Below, one piece after another: positions 1 through 8,279 of a DNA stretch of 64,000 nucleotides. The stretch is taken from assembly GCA_027587225.1 (NCBI GenBank), contig JAPDDQ010000012.1, forward strand, positions 62,001-126,000, given 5' to 3'. The position numbers and the translations under genes were made by a program. The DNA comes from Solirubrobacter taibaiensis (GTDB lineage Bacteria; Actinomycetota; Thermoleophilia; Solirubrobacterales; Solirubrobacteraceae). Each line of letters opens with the position of its first letter. The stretch's first letter is position 1. The notes under the pieces were generated by a model, which was not told the origin of the DNA, searched no databases, and was given only the letters and a program-made list of their open reading frames with translations.

Positions 1-90
1 GATCGTCGGCGCGTCGATGGCTCGCAGCACCCGGTCCGGGACGTTCGTCGGACCCGGGATCTGAAGGAAGTGTCGCCCTGGGCGATGCAT
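1..90 (-). CDS. Serine-glyoxylate aminotransferase, N-terminal fragment (runs off left edge)
   Basis: Thirty codons read on the minus strand from ATG at 90 to the window edge. The peptide contains HFLQIPGPTNVPDRVLRAID, the N-terminal signature of class-V PLP aminotransferases of the serine-glyoxylate / alanine-glyoxylate group, which transfer the serine amino group to glyoxylate to give hydroxypyruvate and glycine. The PLP lysine lies outside the window. The start is placed at the first ATG before the signature; the HRPGRHFLQIPGP context fits family N-termini. It is divergent from the LuxR-type gene at 159. A serine hydroxymethyltransferase gene (44817) lies far away and could share the glycine/serine pool, but nothing links the two directly. 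The family call rests on 30 residues only; alanine-glyoxylate aminotransferase is the main alternative. Confidence 0.82.
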   Translation of the reverse strand, partial: MHRPGRHFLQIPGPTNVPDRVLRAIDAPTI

Positions 91-158
91 CAGACGCACC
101 AGCACGCTAGCGGCTTCCCTTGCACCAGGGTGTCCTGAGCGGTTAGGTTCGACCGACC

Positions 159-1031
159 GTGGACCGCGAGAGCGAACCCTCCTGGGATCTGCTCCTTGCG
201 CTGGGTGAGCTCGAGTATCGCGCCGGCCACTGGGGCGCGGCGCGCGCCCACGCCGTGCGGGTCGCCGGGCGCGGCCACGGCCTGCTCCTGCTGCTGGACG
301 CGGTCGCCGGGGATGCGGAAGGCGCGCGCCATCACGCCCAGGCCGGGCTGCACAGCGGCAGCTGGTGGCACACGCTGTACGCCCACGCCGGGCTGGGCCT
401 GCTGGAGCTCGGCCTCGACCGTCCGGAGGCCGCGATCCTGCACCTCGAAGTCGTCGAGCGCGGCGGCTTCGACGCGCCCGCCCACATCCACTGGCGCGGC
501 GACCTGGTGGAGAGCCAGATCCGGGCCGGGCTCGACGGCGCCGCCCGCCGATCCCTCCGGCGCTTTGCCGTTCACGCGGAGCTCGCCCGCGGCCGTGGGC
601 TGCTCGGGGCGCCCGAGACGGTCTTCGCGCAGGCCCTCCAGACGCCCTTCCCGTTCGACCGCGCACGCATCGAGCTGTGCTGGGGCGAACGGCTCCGGCG
701 CGACGGCCGTCGCATCGACGCCCGCGGCCATCTGCACGCCGCACACCGAGCGTTCGCCGCACTCGGCGCCGTGCCGTGGGCCGAGAAGGCGGCGCGCGAG
801 CTGCGCTCCAGCGGCGGCCGGGCCCAGCGCGGGCCGCGCGCCGGCAGCCGCGAGCTGACGGCGCAGGAGACACTGATCGCGACCATGGTCGCGGAGGGCA
901 AGACGAACAAGCGCATCGCGACGACGCTGTTCCTCAGCCCCAAGACGATCGAGTTCCATCTCGGGCACGTCTACCGCAAGCTCGAGGTGAGCAATCGCAC
1001 CGAGCTCACGCGCATGCTCCTTACGGACTAG
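159..1031 (+). CDS. LuxR-family regulator lacking its ATPase half (possible truncated remnant)
   Basis: 290 residues from GTG at 159. The last 60 residues form a LuxR/GerE DNA-binding domain (LTAQETLIATMVAEGKTNKR, then IATTLFLSPKTIEFHLGHVY). The first 220 are helical, Ala/Arg/Leu-rich and look like the TPR-type mid-section of large AAA/LuxR (LAL/MalT-like) regulators. Those regulators are usually about 900 residues with an N-terminal Walker-A ATPase; the complete example at 33884 in this window shows what is missing. An in-frame TAG at 144-146, five codons before the GTG, and the divergent aminotransferase gene show that no ATPase half remains nearby. It is either a degenerate 3' fragment or a small constitutive regulator. 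The start is uncertain and no strong ribosome-binding site is visible. Confidence 0.62.
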   Translation: MDRESEPSWDLLLALGELEYRAGHWGAARAHAVRVAGRGHGLLLLLDAVAGDAEGARHHAQAGLHSGSWWHTLYAHAGLGLLELGLDRPEAAILHLEVVERGGFDAPAHIHWRGDLVESQIRAGLDGAARRSLRRFAVHAELARGRGLLGAPETVFAQALQTPFPFDRARIELCWGERLRRDGRRIDARGHLHAAHRAFAALGAVPWAEKAARELRSSGGRAQRGPRAGSRELTAQETLIATMVAEGKTNKRIATTLFLSPKTIEFHLGHVYRKLEVSNRTELTRMLLTD

Positions 1032-1078
1032 GGATTCCCCCGGCGCGAGAGCGTTGGAGCGGCGGCGAGAGTCGGCCG

Positions 1079-2581
1079 ATGCCCCTTCAGCACCGGCTTG
1101 GCGCAGGCGTGGCCGTGGCCCTGCTCGTCCTTGCCGCCGCCGCGCCCGCCCGCGCGGACGAGCCGCTGTTCCAGGTGGTCCCGACCGACACCGACGCTGC
1201 GATCCTCGACACGCCGAGCCCGACCCCGGGCACGCGCGGCAACCACCTCGTGTGGCTCGCGCCCGCCGAACGCAGGGTCGACAAGCTGGCCGTGTTCCTG
1301 CCGACCGGCGGGCCGACCAACCTCCCGTCCGAGTTCAAGGCGCTCGGCACCGAGATGGGCCGCCTCGGGTACCACACCGTGCTCCTCGCCTACCGCAACG
1401 AGGCGCCGATCGCGGCGTCGCCGACCGCGCCGATCCCCGGGTGCGGGAACCTGCCCGACAAGGAGTCCGCGCCCGTCAACTGCGCGATCAACGCCCGCAC
1501 CGAGCTCCTCACCGGTGTCGATCCCCCGGCGGACATCTCGCCGATCGTGAGCGTCAACCGCGCCAACGGCATCGAGAACCGGCTCAACAAGCTGCTCGCG
1601 TATCTCGTCCGGACCCGGCCCGCCGCCGAGCGCTGGGGGCAGTTCGTGGACGGCAACGGAGAGCCCGTGTGGGCGAAGACGGTCATCACCGGCTCCTCGC
1701 TCGGCGCCGGCCAGGTCGCGATCATCGCGGCCCAGCACGCGGTGGACCGTGCCGTGATGCTGCACGGCTGGACGGACGCCAAGCACGAATGGGTCAAGTA
1801 CGGCGCCACCGACTCCAGCAAGTACTTCGCCCTCATCCACGCGCGAGACAACTTCTTCGCCCGCACGTGCTTCGCCTACAAGGAGCTCCGGCTCGCAACG
1901 GTCTGCCCGCTCGCGCCGGTCCTGATCGACAATCGCACGGCGCCCTACGGCGACCAGGTGCACGTCTTCAACCTCGAGCCCGGCTCCACCATGGGCACCG
2001 GCGACATCTTCCACCAGAGCACGTCGCGGGACGGCTGGATCGCGCGCGAGAAGGACGGCTCACCATCGCGCGTGCTCGTCAGCGCGTGGCGTTCGGTGCT
2101 CGGCGACAAGGATGCCGACAGCTACCTCGACGACCGCGACAACTGCCCGCTGGTGGCCAACGCCGACCAGACCGACAGCGACGGCAACAAGATCGGTGAC
2201 GCGTGCGGACCCACGCTCGCGCAGGGCACGGTCGGCGGCGCCGTGCCGGCGACGCTCGCGCTCACGCTGGGTACGCCGGCGACGTTCGGCGCGTTCGTGC
2301 CCGGCGTCACCCGCACCTACGACGCGACGACCACCGCCTCCGTCATCAGCACCGCCGGCGACGCCGCACTCACCGTCTCCGCCCCCGGCCACCTCACCAA
2401 CGGCGCGTTCTCGCTCCCCGAGCCGCTGCGCGTCACGTTGACCCCGGCCAGCTGGACGGCACCGGTGTCCAACGCCGCCGTGAGCGTCGCCTTCACGCAA
2501 CTCGTGAAGGCCACGGACCCACTGCGCACCGGCACCTACTCGAAGGTCCTCACATTCACTCTGTCCACCAGCACGCCGTGA
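1079..2581 (+). CDS. Secreted alpha/beta hydrolase with thrombospondin-3 calcium repeat and C-terminal WxL-like module
   Basis: 500 residues. A Sec signal peptide (MPLQHRLGAGVAVALLVLAA, cleavage near ARA-DEP) fixes the ATG at 1079, although the frame stays open far upstream. Residues 30-330 form an alpha/beta hydrolase-like domain with nucleophile elbow GSSLGAG near residue 206 and a conserved LGYHTVLLAYRNEAP strand; substrate unknown. Residues 340-380 carry an Asp-rich thrombospondin type-3 repeat (DKDADSYLDDRDNCP, DSDGNKIGDACG), normally a calcium-binding spacer in exported proteins. Residues 384-500 are the beta-rich module shared with three other exported hydrolases here, ending TYSKVLTFTLSTSTP. 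The next gene starts 10 bases downstream and is a paralogue, so the two look like a tandem-duplicate operon. The enzyme is probably retained at the cell surface (inference). Confidence 0.8.
   Translation: MPLQHRLGAGVAVALLVLAAAAPARADEPLFQVVPTDTDAAILDTPSPTPGTRGNHLVWLAPAERRVDKLAVFLPTGGPTNLPSEFKALGTEMGRLGYHTVLLAYRNEAPIAASPTAPIPGCGNLPDKESAPVNCAINARTELLTGVDPPADISPIVSVNRANGIENRLNKLLAYLVRTRPAAERWGQFVDGNGEPVWAKTVITGSSLGAGQVAIIAAQHAVDRAVMLHGWTDAKHEWVKYGATDSSKYFALIHARDNFFARTCFAYKELRLATVCPLAPVLIDNRTAPYGDQVHVFNLEPGSTMGTGDIFHQSTSRDGWIAREKDGSPSRVLVSAWRSVLGDKDADSYLDDRDNCPLVANADQTDSDGNKIGDACGPTLAQGTVGGAVPATLALTLGTPATFGAFVPGVTRTYDATTTASVISTAGDAALTVSAPGHLTNGAFSLPEPLRVTLTPASWTAPVSNAAVSVAFTQLVKATDPLRTGTYSKVLTFTLSTSTP
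2217..2364 (+). repeat. Direct repeat, copy 1 (5' part of C-terminal module DNA)
   Basis: 148 bases identical to 3736-3883, offset 1519. The homology continues with scattered silent and missense differences to the end of each gene. It encodes the first half of the shared C-terminal module. Confidence 0.93.
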
Positions 2582-2591
2582 GAGGTAAGCC

Positions 2592-4100
2592 ATGACCTTC
2601 CGACAGTGCATCGTCGTAGCGGCGGCCGGGCTCGCACCGCTCGGTTTCACCGCCGACGCCCGCGCGGCCGACCCGGCCACGCACACGATCGCGCCCAGCG
2701 TCGCCGACCCGGCAACCACCGACACGAGTCCGACGCGAGGCAACAACCTGGTCTGGCTCGCTGCTCCGGAGCGGCGGGTGGGGAAGCTGCTCGTGTTCCT
2801 GCCGCTCGGCGGCATGCTGAACATCCCGACGGAGTTCGAGGAGTTCGGCAGCGAGGCGGGACGCCTCGGCTATCACACGATCGTCCTCGCCTATCGCAAC
2901 GAGGCGCCGGTCGCGATGGCGCCACCCGTCGGGTGTGGGAACGGCGTGGAGGCGTCGACGGCACCGCCGAACTGCGCGATCGACGCGCGGATGGAGATCC
3001 TCAACGGGCTGGAGAAGTCGGCCACGGTGAACGTGAACCGGGCGGGGAGCATCGAGAACCGGCTGAACAAGCTCCTCGTGCACCTGGCCGCCACCTACCC
3101 GAGCGAGGGCTGGGGACAGTTCATCGACACCGGAGGCACGGAGCCGACGCCGAAGTGGTCGCAGACCGTGATCGCCGGCGGGTCGTTCGGTGCCGGGCAG
3201 GCCGCCATCATCGCGGCCGAGCACGAAGTGCACCGAGCGGTGTTGATCACCGGTTGGACGGACGCCAAGCACGGCTGGGTCAAGCTCGGCGCGACGCCGC
3301 AGAACCGGTTTGCGACGCTGATCCATGCGCGCGAGGAGTTCTTCGCCCGGACGTGCTTCGCCTACGTGGCGTTGGGGCTGGCCCCCGTCTGTCCGCTGGC
3401 CGAGTTCCCCGTCCTGCCGGTCGTTGCGACGAACCCGGCGCTGGTCGAGAACCGCCCGCTACCGTTCGGCACGCGCCAACTCGTGTTCAACATCGAGCCG
3501 ATCAATCAACCGCCGATCGCCAACCCCTACCACCCGAGCCCGCTCCGCGATGGCTATCTGCCCCGGGAGGCCAACGGCGCGCCCGCGCAGAAGCTGGTGA
3601 ACGCCTGGCGCTCGAGCCTCGGGGACAGTGACGCCGACACCCGGCTCGACCAGGTCGACAACTGTCCGCTCGTGGCCAATGCCGAACAGGTCGACAGCGA
3701 CGCCAACGGCACCGGTGACGCCTGCGGTCCGACGTTCGCGCAGGGCACGGTCGGCGGCGCCGTGCCGGCGACGCTCGCGCTCACGCTGGGTACGCCGGCG
3801 ACGTTCGGCGCGTTCGTGCCCGGCGTCACCCGCACCTACGACGCGACGACCACCGCCTCCGTCATCAGCACCGCCGGCGACGCGGCGCTGACCGTGTCCG
3901 ACCCCGGCCACCTGACCAACGGCGCGTTCTCGCTCCCCGAGCCGCTGCGCGTCACGCTGAACCCGGCCAGCTGGACGGCACCGGTGTCCAACGCCGCCGT
4001 GAGCGTCGCCTTCACGCAGCTCGTGAAGGCCACCGACGCGCTGCGGACGGGCACGTATTCCAAGGTCCTGACGTTCACGCTTTCCACCACGACGCCGTGA
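2592..4100 (+). CDS. Secreted alpha/beta hydrolase, tandem paralogue of the preceding gene
   Basis: 502 residues. ATG at 2592 follows a GAGGT ribosome-binding site (2582-2586) and gives a signal peptide ending near ARA-ADP. Domain order matches the upstream gene: hydrolase with elbow GGSFGAG near residue 200, thrombospondin-3 repeat (DSDADTRLDQVDNCP, DSDANGTGDACG), then the C-terminal module from about residue 386. Shared blocks include WLAAPERRVGKLLVFLPLGG, GRLGYHTIVLAYRNEAP and the WTDAKHGWVK segment. The catalytic halves have clearly diverged, whereas the DNA for the C-terminal module is almost identical to that of the first copy (148 bases without a mismatch), which indicates recent gene conversion of this part. 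Calling it a hydrolase rests on the elbow and fold pattern; substrate unknown. Confidence 0.8.
   Translation: MTFRQCIVVAAAGLAPLGFTADARAADPATHTIAPSVADPATTDTSPTRGNNLVWLAAPERRVGKLLVFLPLGGMLNIPTEFEEFGSEAGRLGYHTIVLAYRNEAPVAMAPPVGCGNGVEASTAPPNCAIDARMEILNGLEKSATVNVNRAGSIENRLNKLLVHLAATYPSEGWGQFIDTGGTEPTPKWSQTVIAGGSFGAGQAAIIAAEHEVHRAVLITGWTDAKHGWVKLGATPQNRFATLIHAREEFFARTCFAYVALGLAPVCPLAEFPVLPVVATNPALVENRPLPFGTRQLVFNIEPINQPPIANPYHPSPLRDGYLPREANGAPAQKLVNAWRSSLGDSDADTRLDQVDNCPLVANAEQVDSDANGTGDACGPTFAQGTVGGAVPATLALTLGTPATFGAFVPGVTRTYDATTTASVISTAGDAALTVSDPGHLTNGAFSLPEPLRVTLNPASWTAPVSNAAVSVAFTQLVKATDALRTGTYSKVLTFTLSTTTP
3736..3883 (+). repeat. Direct repeat, copy 2 (5' part of C-terminal module DNA)
   Basis: Second copy of the 148-base identical block. 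The identity ends exactly in the codons after STAGDA, where the two genes begin to differ at third positions. Confidence 0.93.
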
Positions 4101-4152
4101 GGTTCCGCTTGCTGAGCGCATAAAGCAGCGCCCTGCGGGGCACGTAGCCGTC

Positions 4153-6894
4153 ATGGGGGAGTTGGCGGTTGCGCTTGGGCGAGAGCTCGCGGGCGAGGTT
4201 CGCGATGACGCCTACACCCGGCACCTGTTCGCCGCCGACGCGAGCGCGTACTCGGTCGAGCCGGCCGCCGTCGCCTTCCCGCGCACCGCCGATGACGTCA
4301 GCGCGGCGGTGCGCATCTGCGCCGAGCGGGGCGTGCCGATCGTCGCGCGCGGCGGCGGCACCTCGCTGGCCGGGCAGACGGCGGGCGGGCGCGGGCTCGT
4401 CCTGGACTTCTCCCGCCACATGAACACCATCGGGCCGATCGCGGACCAACAGGTGCGCGTCGAGCCCGGCGTCGTGCAGGAGGACCTCAACCGGGCGGCC
4501 AAGCGGTTCGGGCTGGGCTTCGGGCCGGACACGTCCACGTCGAACCGGGCGACGCTCGGCGGCATGATCGGCAACAACTCGAGCGGGTCGGAGTCGATCG
4601 TGCACGGCACGACGATCGACCACGTCCTCGAGCTGGAAGTGGTGCTCGCGGACGGGTCGCAGGCGACGTTCTCGCGCGATTCGGCGCACGCGTTCGACGA
4701 GCCGGTCCGGGCGGTGTTGCGCGAGCACGCGCGGGCCATCGCCGAGGACTATCCGAAGCACTGGCGCCAGTCCGGCGGGTACCGGCTGGATCGCATGGAG
4801 CCGTTCGACCTGTCCAAGCTCGTCGTCGGGTCCGAAGGGACGCTCGCGATCGTCACGGCCGCGACGGTCCGGCTGGTGGAGCTGCCGAAGACGAAGATGT
4901 TCTCGGTCGGGCACTTCGAGTCGGTGGCGCACGCCATCGCGGCCACCCAGGACGCGCTCGATCTGCAGCCGTGGTCGGTCGAGATGATCGACCGCACGAT
5001 CCTGTCCTTGTCGCGCTCGAAGCTCGAGTTCCGCAAGCTCGGGGACCGGCTGGAAGGTGACCCGGGCGCGCTGCTGTTCGTCGCGTTCGCCGGTGACACG
5101 CCGGACGAGGTGCGCGGGAAGCTCGACGCGCTCGCCGCCGCGTGGGACGAGCACGGGCACGGCTACCACGTGCTGCGCGCCGAGACCACCGCCGAGCAGG
5201 ATGCGCTGACGAAGGTGCGCAAGGCGGGGCTGGGCCTGCTGATGGCGGCCAGCGAGGGACGCAAGCGACCGGCCGCGTTCGTGGAGGACACGGCGGTCGC
5301 GCCGGAGCGGCTCGGCCCGTACGTGGAGCGGTTCGCCGCGATCCTGGATCGCCACGGGCTCGAGGCCGGCTTCTACGGGCACTGCTCCGTCGGCTGCCTG
5401 CACATCCGGCCGTTCATCGATGTCTCCGAGCAGCTCGACACGTTCCGCGCCGTGGCGGAGGAGATCAAGGACCTGGTCGCCGAGTTCGACGGGGTGAACT
5501 CGTCCGAGCACGGCGACGGGCGCGTGCGGTCGGAGTTCAACGAGGCCATCTTCGGCGCCGAGCTGTACGGCGCGATGCGCAAGGTCAAAGCCATCTTCGA
5601 CCCGTTCAACGGGCTCAACCCGGGCGTGATGGTGGACCCGGCGTCGATGACGCAGGACCTGCGGGACGCCACTGCGCCGCGACCGAAGCCGCTGGTCACG
5701 CACCTGGACTTCGGCGAGGGCGGGATGCACGCCGCCGCGGACCGCTGCCAGCGCATCGGTGCGTGTCGTAAGACCGGACAGGGCGTGATGTGTCCCTCCT
5801 ACATGGCCACGCGCGAAGAGGAACACGCCACGCGCGGACGGGCGAACGCGCTGGTCAAGGCCTTGAGCGAGCCGGATCCTGCCAAGGCCCTGGGCGATGA
5901 GCGCCTGCACGAGATCCTCGACCTGTGCCTCGAGTGCAAGGCGTGCAAGAGCGAGTGCCCGCTCTCAGTGGACATGGCGTCGATGAAGGCGGAGTTCCTC
6001 AGCCACTACAACGCCATCCACGGCACGCCGCTGCGCTCGCGCATCTTCGCCTCGATCCGCACGCTCAACCGGCTCGGGAGCGCGTTCGCGCCGCTGTCGA
6101 ACCTGCCCGCGCCGACCGGGCTGCTCGGGATCACGTCCAAGCGGCCGCGACCACGGTTCGAACGCGAGAACCTGATCCGCTGGAACCGCAAGCGCGCGCG
6201 GAAGACGGGCCGCCCAGTGGTCTTCCTCGCCGACTCGTTCACGACGTTCACCGAGCCGGGCGTGGGCCGCGCCTCGATCGAGCTGCTGACCGCGGCGGGC
6301 TATGACGTGCAGCTCGAGCACGCGGGCTGCTGCGGGCGCGCGTCGATCTCCAAGGGGCTGCTCGACGATGCGCGGGCGAAGGCCGAAGCGCTGACCGCGA
6401 GGCTGCTGGAGACCGACGGCCCGATCACAGGCTGCGAGCCGTCCTGCCTGATGACCCTGCGCGAGGAGCACGTGCAGTTGCTCGGCGACCGTGGGGTCGC
6501 GGGGCGCACGAAGCTCGTCGAGGAGCTGCTGCTCGATGCCGACCTGCCGCTGCGCAACGACACGCCGCAGCGGATCCTGTTCCACGGCCACTGCCACCAG
6601 AAGGCGCTGGCGGGTACCGCTTCGACGGTCGAGCTGCTGCGACGGATTCCGAACACCGAGGTCGTCGAGCTCGACGCGGGCTGCTGCGGCATGGCCGGGT
6701 CCTTCGGCTTCGAGTCAGAGCACTACGACCTGTCCATGCGCATCGGCGGGATGCGCCTGTTCCCCGCGGTCCGGAGAGAGCCCGCGGAGACGTTGGTAGC
6801 GGCGACGGGCGTGTCCTGTCGCCAGCAGATCACGCACGGCACGGGGCGCTCCGCACGCCATCCCGTGCAGATCGTGCGCGACGCACTCGAATAG
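4153..6894 (+). CDS. FAD-linked 2-hydroxyacid dehydrogenase fused to 4Fe-4S and CCG domains (YdiJ / D-lactate dehydrogenase type)
   Basis: 913 residues, cytoplasmic or membrane-associated. Residues 35-175 are a PCMH FAD-binding domain (RGGGTSLAGQTAG; PDTSTSNRATLGGMIGNNSS), 215-480 the FAD-oxidase cap. Cysteine clusters follow: CRKTGQGVMCPSY near 537 and CLECKACKSECP near 591. Two cysteine-rich CCG-type motifs lie near 725 (HAGCCGRAS) and 843 (DAGCCGMAGSFG), with HGHCHQKAL between them. This layout oxidises D-2-hydroxyacids (D-lactate, D-2-hydroxyglutarate or glycolate) and passes electrons through Fe-S centres to quinone or another carrier. The E. coli homologue YdiJ is about 1,018 residues. 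The transporter gene starts 12 bases downstream, which suggests uptake and oxidation of one hydroxy- or dicarboxylate. The precise substrate cannot be read from sequence. Confidence 0.88.
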   Translation: MGELAVALGRELAGEVRDDAYTRHLFAADASAYSVEPAAVAFPRTADDVSAAVRICAERGVPIVARGGGTSLAGQTAGGRGLVLDFSRHMNTIGPIADQQVRVEPGVVQEDLNRAAKRFGLGFGPDTSTSNRATLGGMIGNNSSGSESIVHGTTIDHVLELEVVLADGSQATFSRDSAHAFDEPVRAVLREHARAIAEDYPKHWRQSGGYRLDRMEPFDLSKLVVGSEGTLAIVTAATVRLVELPKTKMFSVGHFESVAHAIAATQDALDLQPWSVEMIDRTILSLSRSKLEFRKLGDRLEGDPGALLFVAFAGDTPDEVRGKLDALAAAWDEHGHGYHVLRAETTAEQDALTKVRKAGLGLLMAASEGRKRPAAFVEDTAVAPERLGPYVERFAAILDRHGLEAGFYGHCSVGCLHIRPFIDVSEQLDTFRAVAEEIKDLVAEFDGVNSSEHGDGRVRSEFNEAIFGAELYGAMRKVKAIFDPFNGLNPGVMVDPASMTQDLRDATAPRPKPLVTHLDFGEGGMHAAADRCQRIGACRKTGQGVMCPSYMATREEEHATRGRANALVKALSEPDPAKALGDERLHEILDLCLECKACKSECPLSVDMASMKAEFLSHYNAIHGTPLRSRIFASIRTLNRLGSAFAPLSNLPAPTGLLGITSKRPRPRFERENLIRWNRKRARKTGRPVVFLADSFTTFTEPGVGRASIELLTAAGYDVQLEHAGCCGRASISKGLLDDARAKAEALTARLLETDGPITGCEPSCLMTLREEHVQLLGDRGVAGRTKLVEELLLDADLPLRNDTPQRILFHGHCHQKALAGTASTVELLRRIPNTEVVELDAGCCGMAGSFGFESEHYDLSMRIGGMRLFPAVRREPAETLVAATGVSCRQQITHGTGRSARHPVQIVRDALE

Positions 6895-6906
6895 GGAGAG
6901 CGAGAG

Positions 6907-8223
6907 ATGTCGCAGGAAGTCGTATCGATACTCGTGCTGGTGGCGATCTTCGCCATCGGCACCCTCCGTCCGATCAACATGGGCCTGCTCGGCATCGTCG
7001 CGGCGTTCATCGTCGGCACGGCCATCGGCACCGATGAGGACACGATCTTCGCCGGCTTCCCCGGCGACCTGTTCATCATCCTCGTGGGCGTCACCTACCT
7101 GTTCGCGATCGCCAACAACAACGGCACCGTGGACTGGCTCGTGCACGCCGCGGTCAAGGCCGTCGGCGGACGCGTGGCGATGATCCCGTGGGTGATGTTC
7201 CTCGTCACGTCGGTCCTGACGATGGTCGGCTCGGTCGTTCCGGCCGCCGTCGCGATCATCGCGCCGATCGCCCTGGGCTTCGCCGTCAAGTACCGGATCA
7301 ACCCGGTGCTGATGGGCCTGATGGTCGTCAACGGCGCCACCGCCGGCGGCTTCTCCCCGATCTCGATCTTCGGCTCGATCACCAACGGCGTCGTCGAGCG
7401 CAACGACCTCGAAAGCAACCCGACGCTGCTCTGGGTCTCCAGCTTCGTCTTCAATCTCCTGCTGTCGGTGGTCGTCTTCTTCATGTTCGGCGGGCGCGAC
7501 CTGATCCAGCGCCGCGTGGACACCGAACCCGAGTCCACCGAGCGCTTCTCGCGGGAGACGACGGACAGCGGGCAGCCCGTGATCGGCGGCGGCGCCGTCG
7601 ACATGGCGCCCGAGTCGCCTGGCCTGAACCGCGACCGCATCCTCACGCTGGTCGGCATCGTCACGCTCGTCGGCCTCGCCGTGTCCGGCGTCGAATGGGA
7701 CATCGGCTTCATCGCCGTCACCGTCGCCGTCGTGCTTTCGCTGCTGATGCCGCACGCCACCAAGGACGCCGCCAACAAGGTGGCCTGGGCCACCGTGCTG
7801 CTGATCTGCGGCATCGTGATGTACGTCGCCCTGCTCGAGGAGATGGGCACGATCGACTGGCTCGGCGAGAAGGTCGCCGAGGTCGGCACCCCGCTGCTCG
7901 CCGCGCTGCTGATCTGCTTCATCGGTGCCGCCGTGTCCGCGTTCGCCTCCACCACCGGCATCCTCGGCGCGCTGATCCCACTGGCCGTGCCGTTCCTGTC
8001 CCAGGGCGAGATCGGCGCCGTCGGCGTGATCATCGCGCTCTGCATCGCGTCCTCGGTCGTGGACTCCTCGCCGTTCTCCACCTCCGGCGCCCTGGTCGTG
8101 GCGAACACGCCCGAGGATCGCCGCGACCGCGTCTACAAGCGACTGCTGCAGTGGGGCATGAGCATGATCATCATCGCCCCGATCACGGCCTGGTCGATCT
8201 TCGTGTTGCCCGGGTGGCTATAG
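6907..8223 (+). CDS. MatC-like dicarboxylate transporter (SLC13/ion-transporter superfamily)
   Basis: 438 residues with about eleven hydrophobic segments. The N-terminal half (ILVLVAIFAIGTLRPINMGL, then TIFAGFPGDLFIILVGVTYLFAIA) matches the MatC_N dicarboxylate-carrier family, and NGATAGGFSPISIFG is a typical substrate-loop hairpin. A charged cytoplasmic loop (about residues 195-240) divides two repeat halves; the second hairpin holds SSVVDSSPFSTSGALVVAN. ATG at 6907 lies just after GGGAGAGCGAGAG, 12 bases past the dehydrogenase stop. It likely imports malonate, malate or a similar acid for the upstream dehydrogenase (inference from the operon). Confidence 0.85.
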   Translation: MSQEVVSILVLVAIFAIGTLRPINMGLLGIVAAFIVGTAIGTDEDTIFAGFPGDLFIILVGVTYLFAIANNNGTVDWLVHAAVKAVGGRVAMIPWVMFLVTSVLTMVGSVVPAAVAIIAPIALGFAVKYRINPVLMGLMVVNGATAGGFSPISIFGSITNGVVERNDLESNPTLLWVSSFVFNLLLSVVVFFMFGGRDLIQRRVDTEPESTERFSRETTDSGQPVIGGGAVDMAPESPGLNRDRILTLVGIVTLVGLAVSGVEWDIGFIAVTVAVVLSLLMPHATKDAANKVAWATVLLICGIVMYVALLEEMGTIDWLGEKVAEVGTPLLAALLICFIGAAVSAFASTTGILGALIPLAVPFLSQGEIGAVGVIIALCIASSVVDSSPFSTSGALVVANTPEDRRDRVYKRLLQWGMSMIIIAPITAWSIFVLPGWL

Positions 8224-8279
8224 CGCTTGAGCGCGGCGGCCGCGAGCGGGGTCCCGACGAGAAGTAGGAGGAATCCCGC

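Noticed and set aside
365..1078. Upstream extension of the hydrolase frame at 1079 into the LuxR gene (738-residue reading)
   Set aside because: It lies in another frame over a recognisable LuxR domain and is Arg/Pro-rich; the signal peptide begins at 1079.
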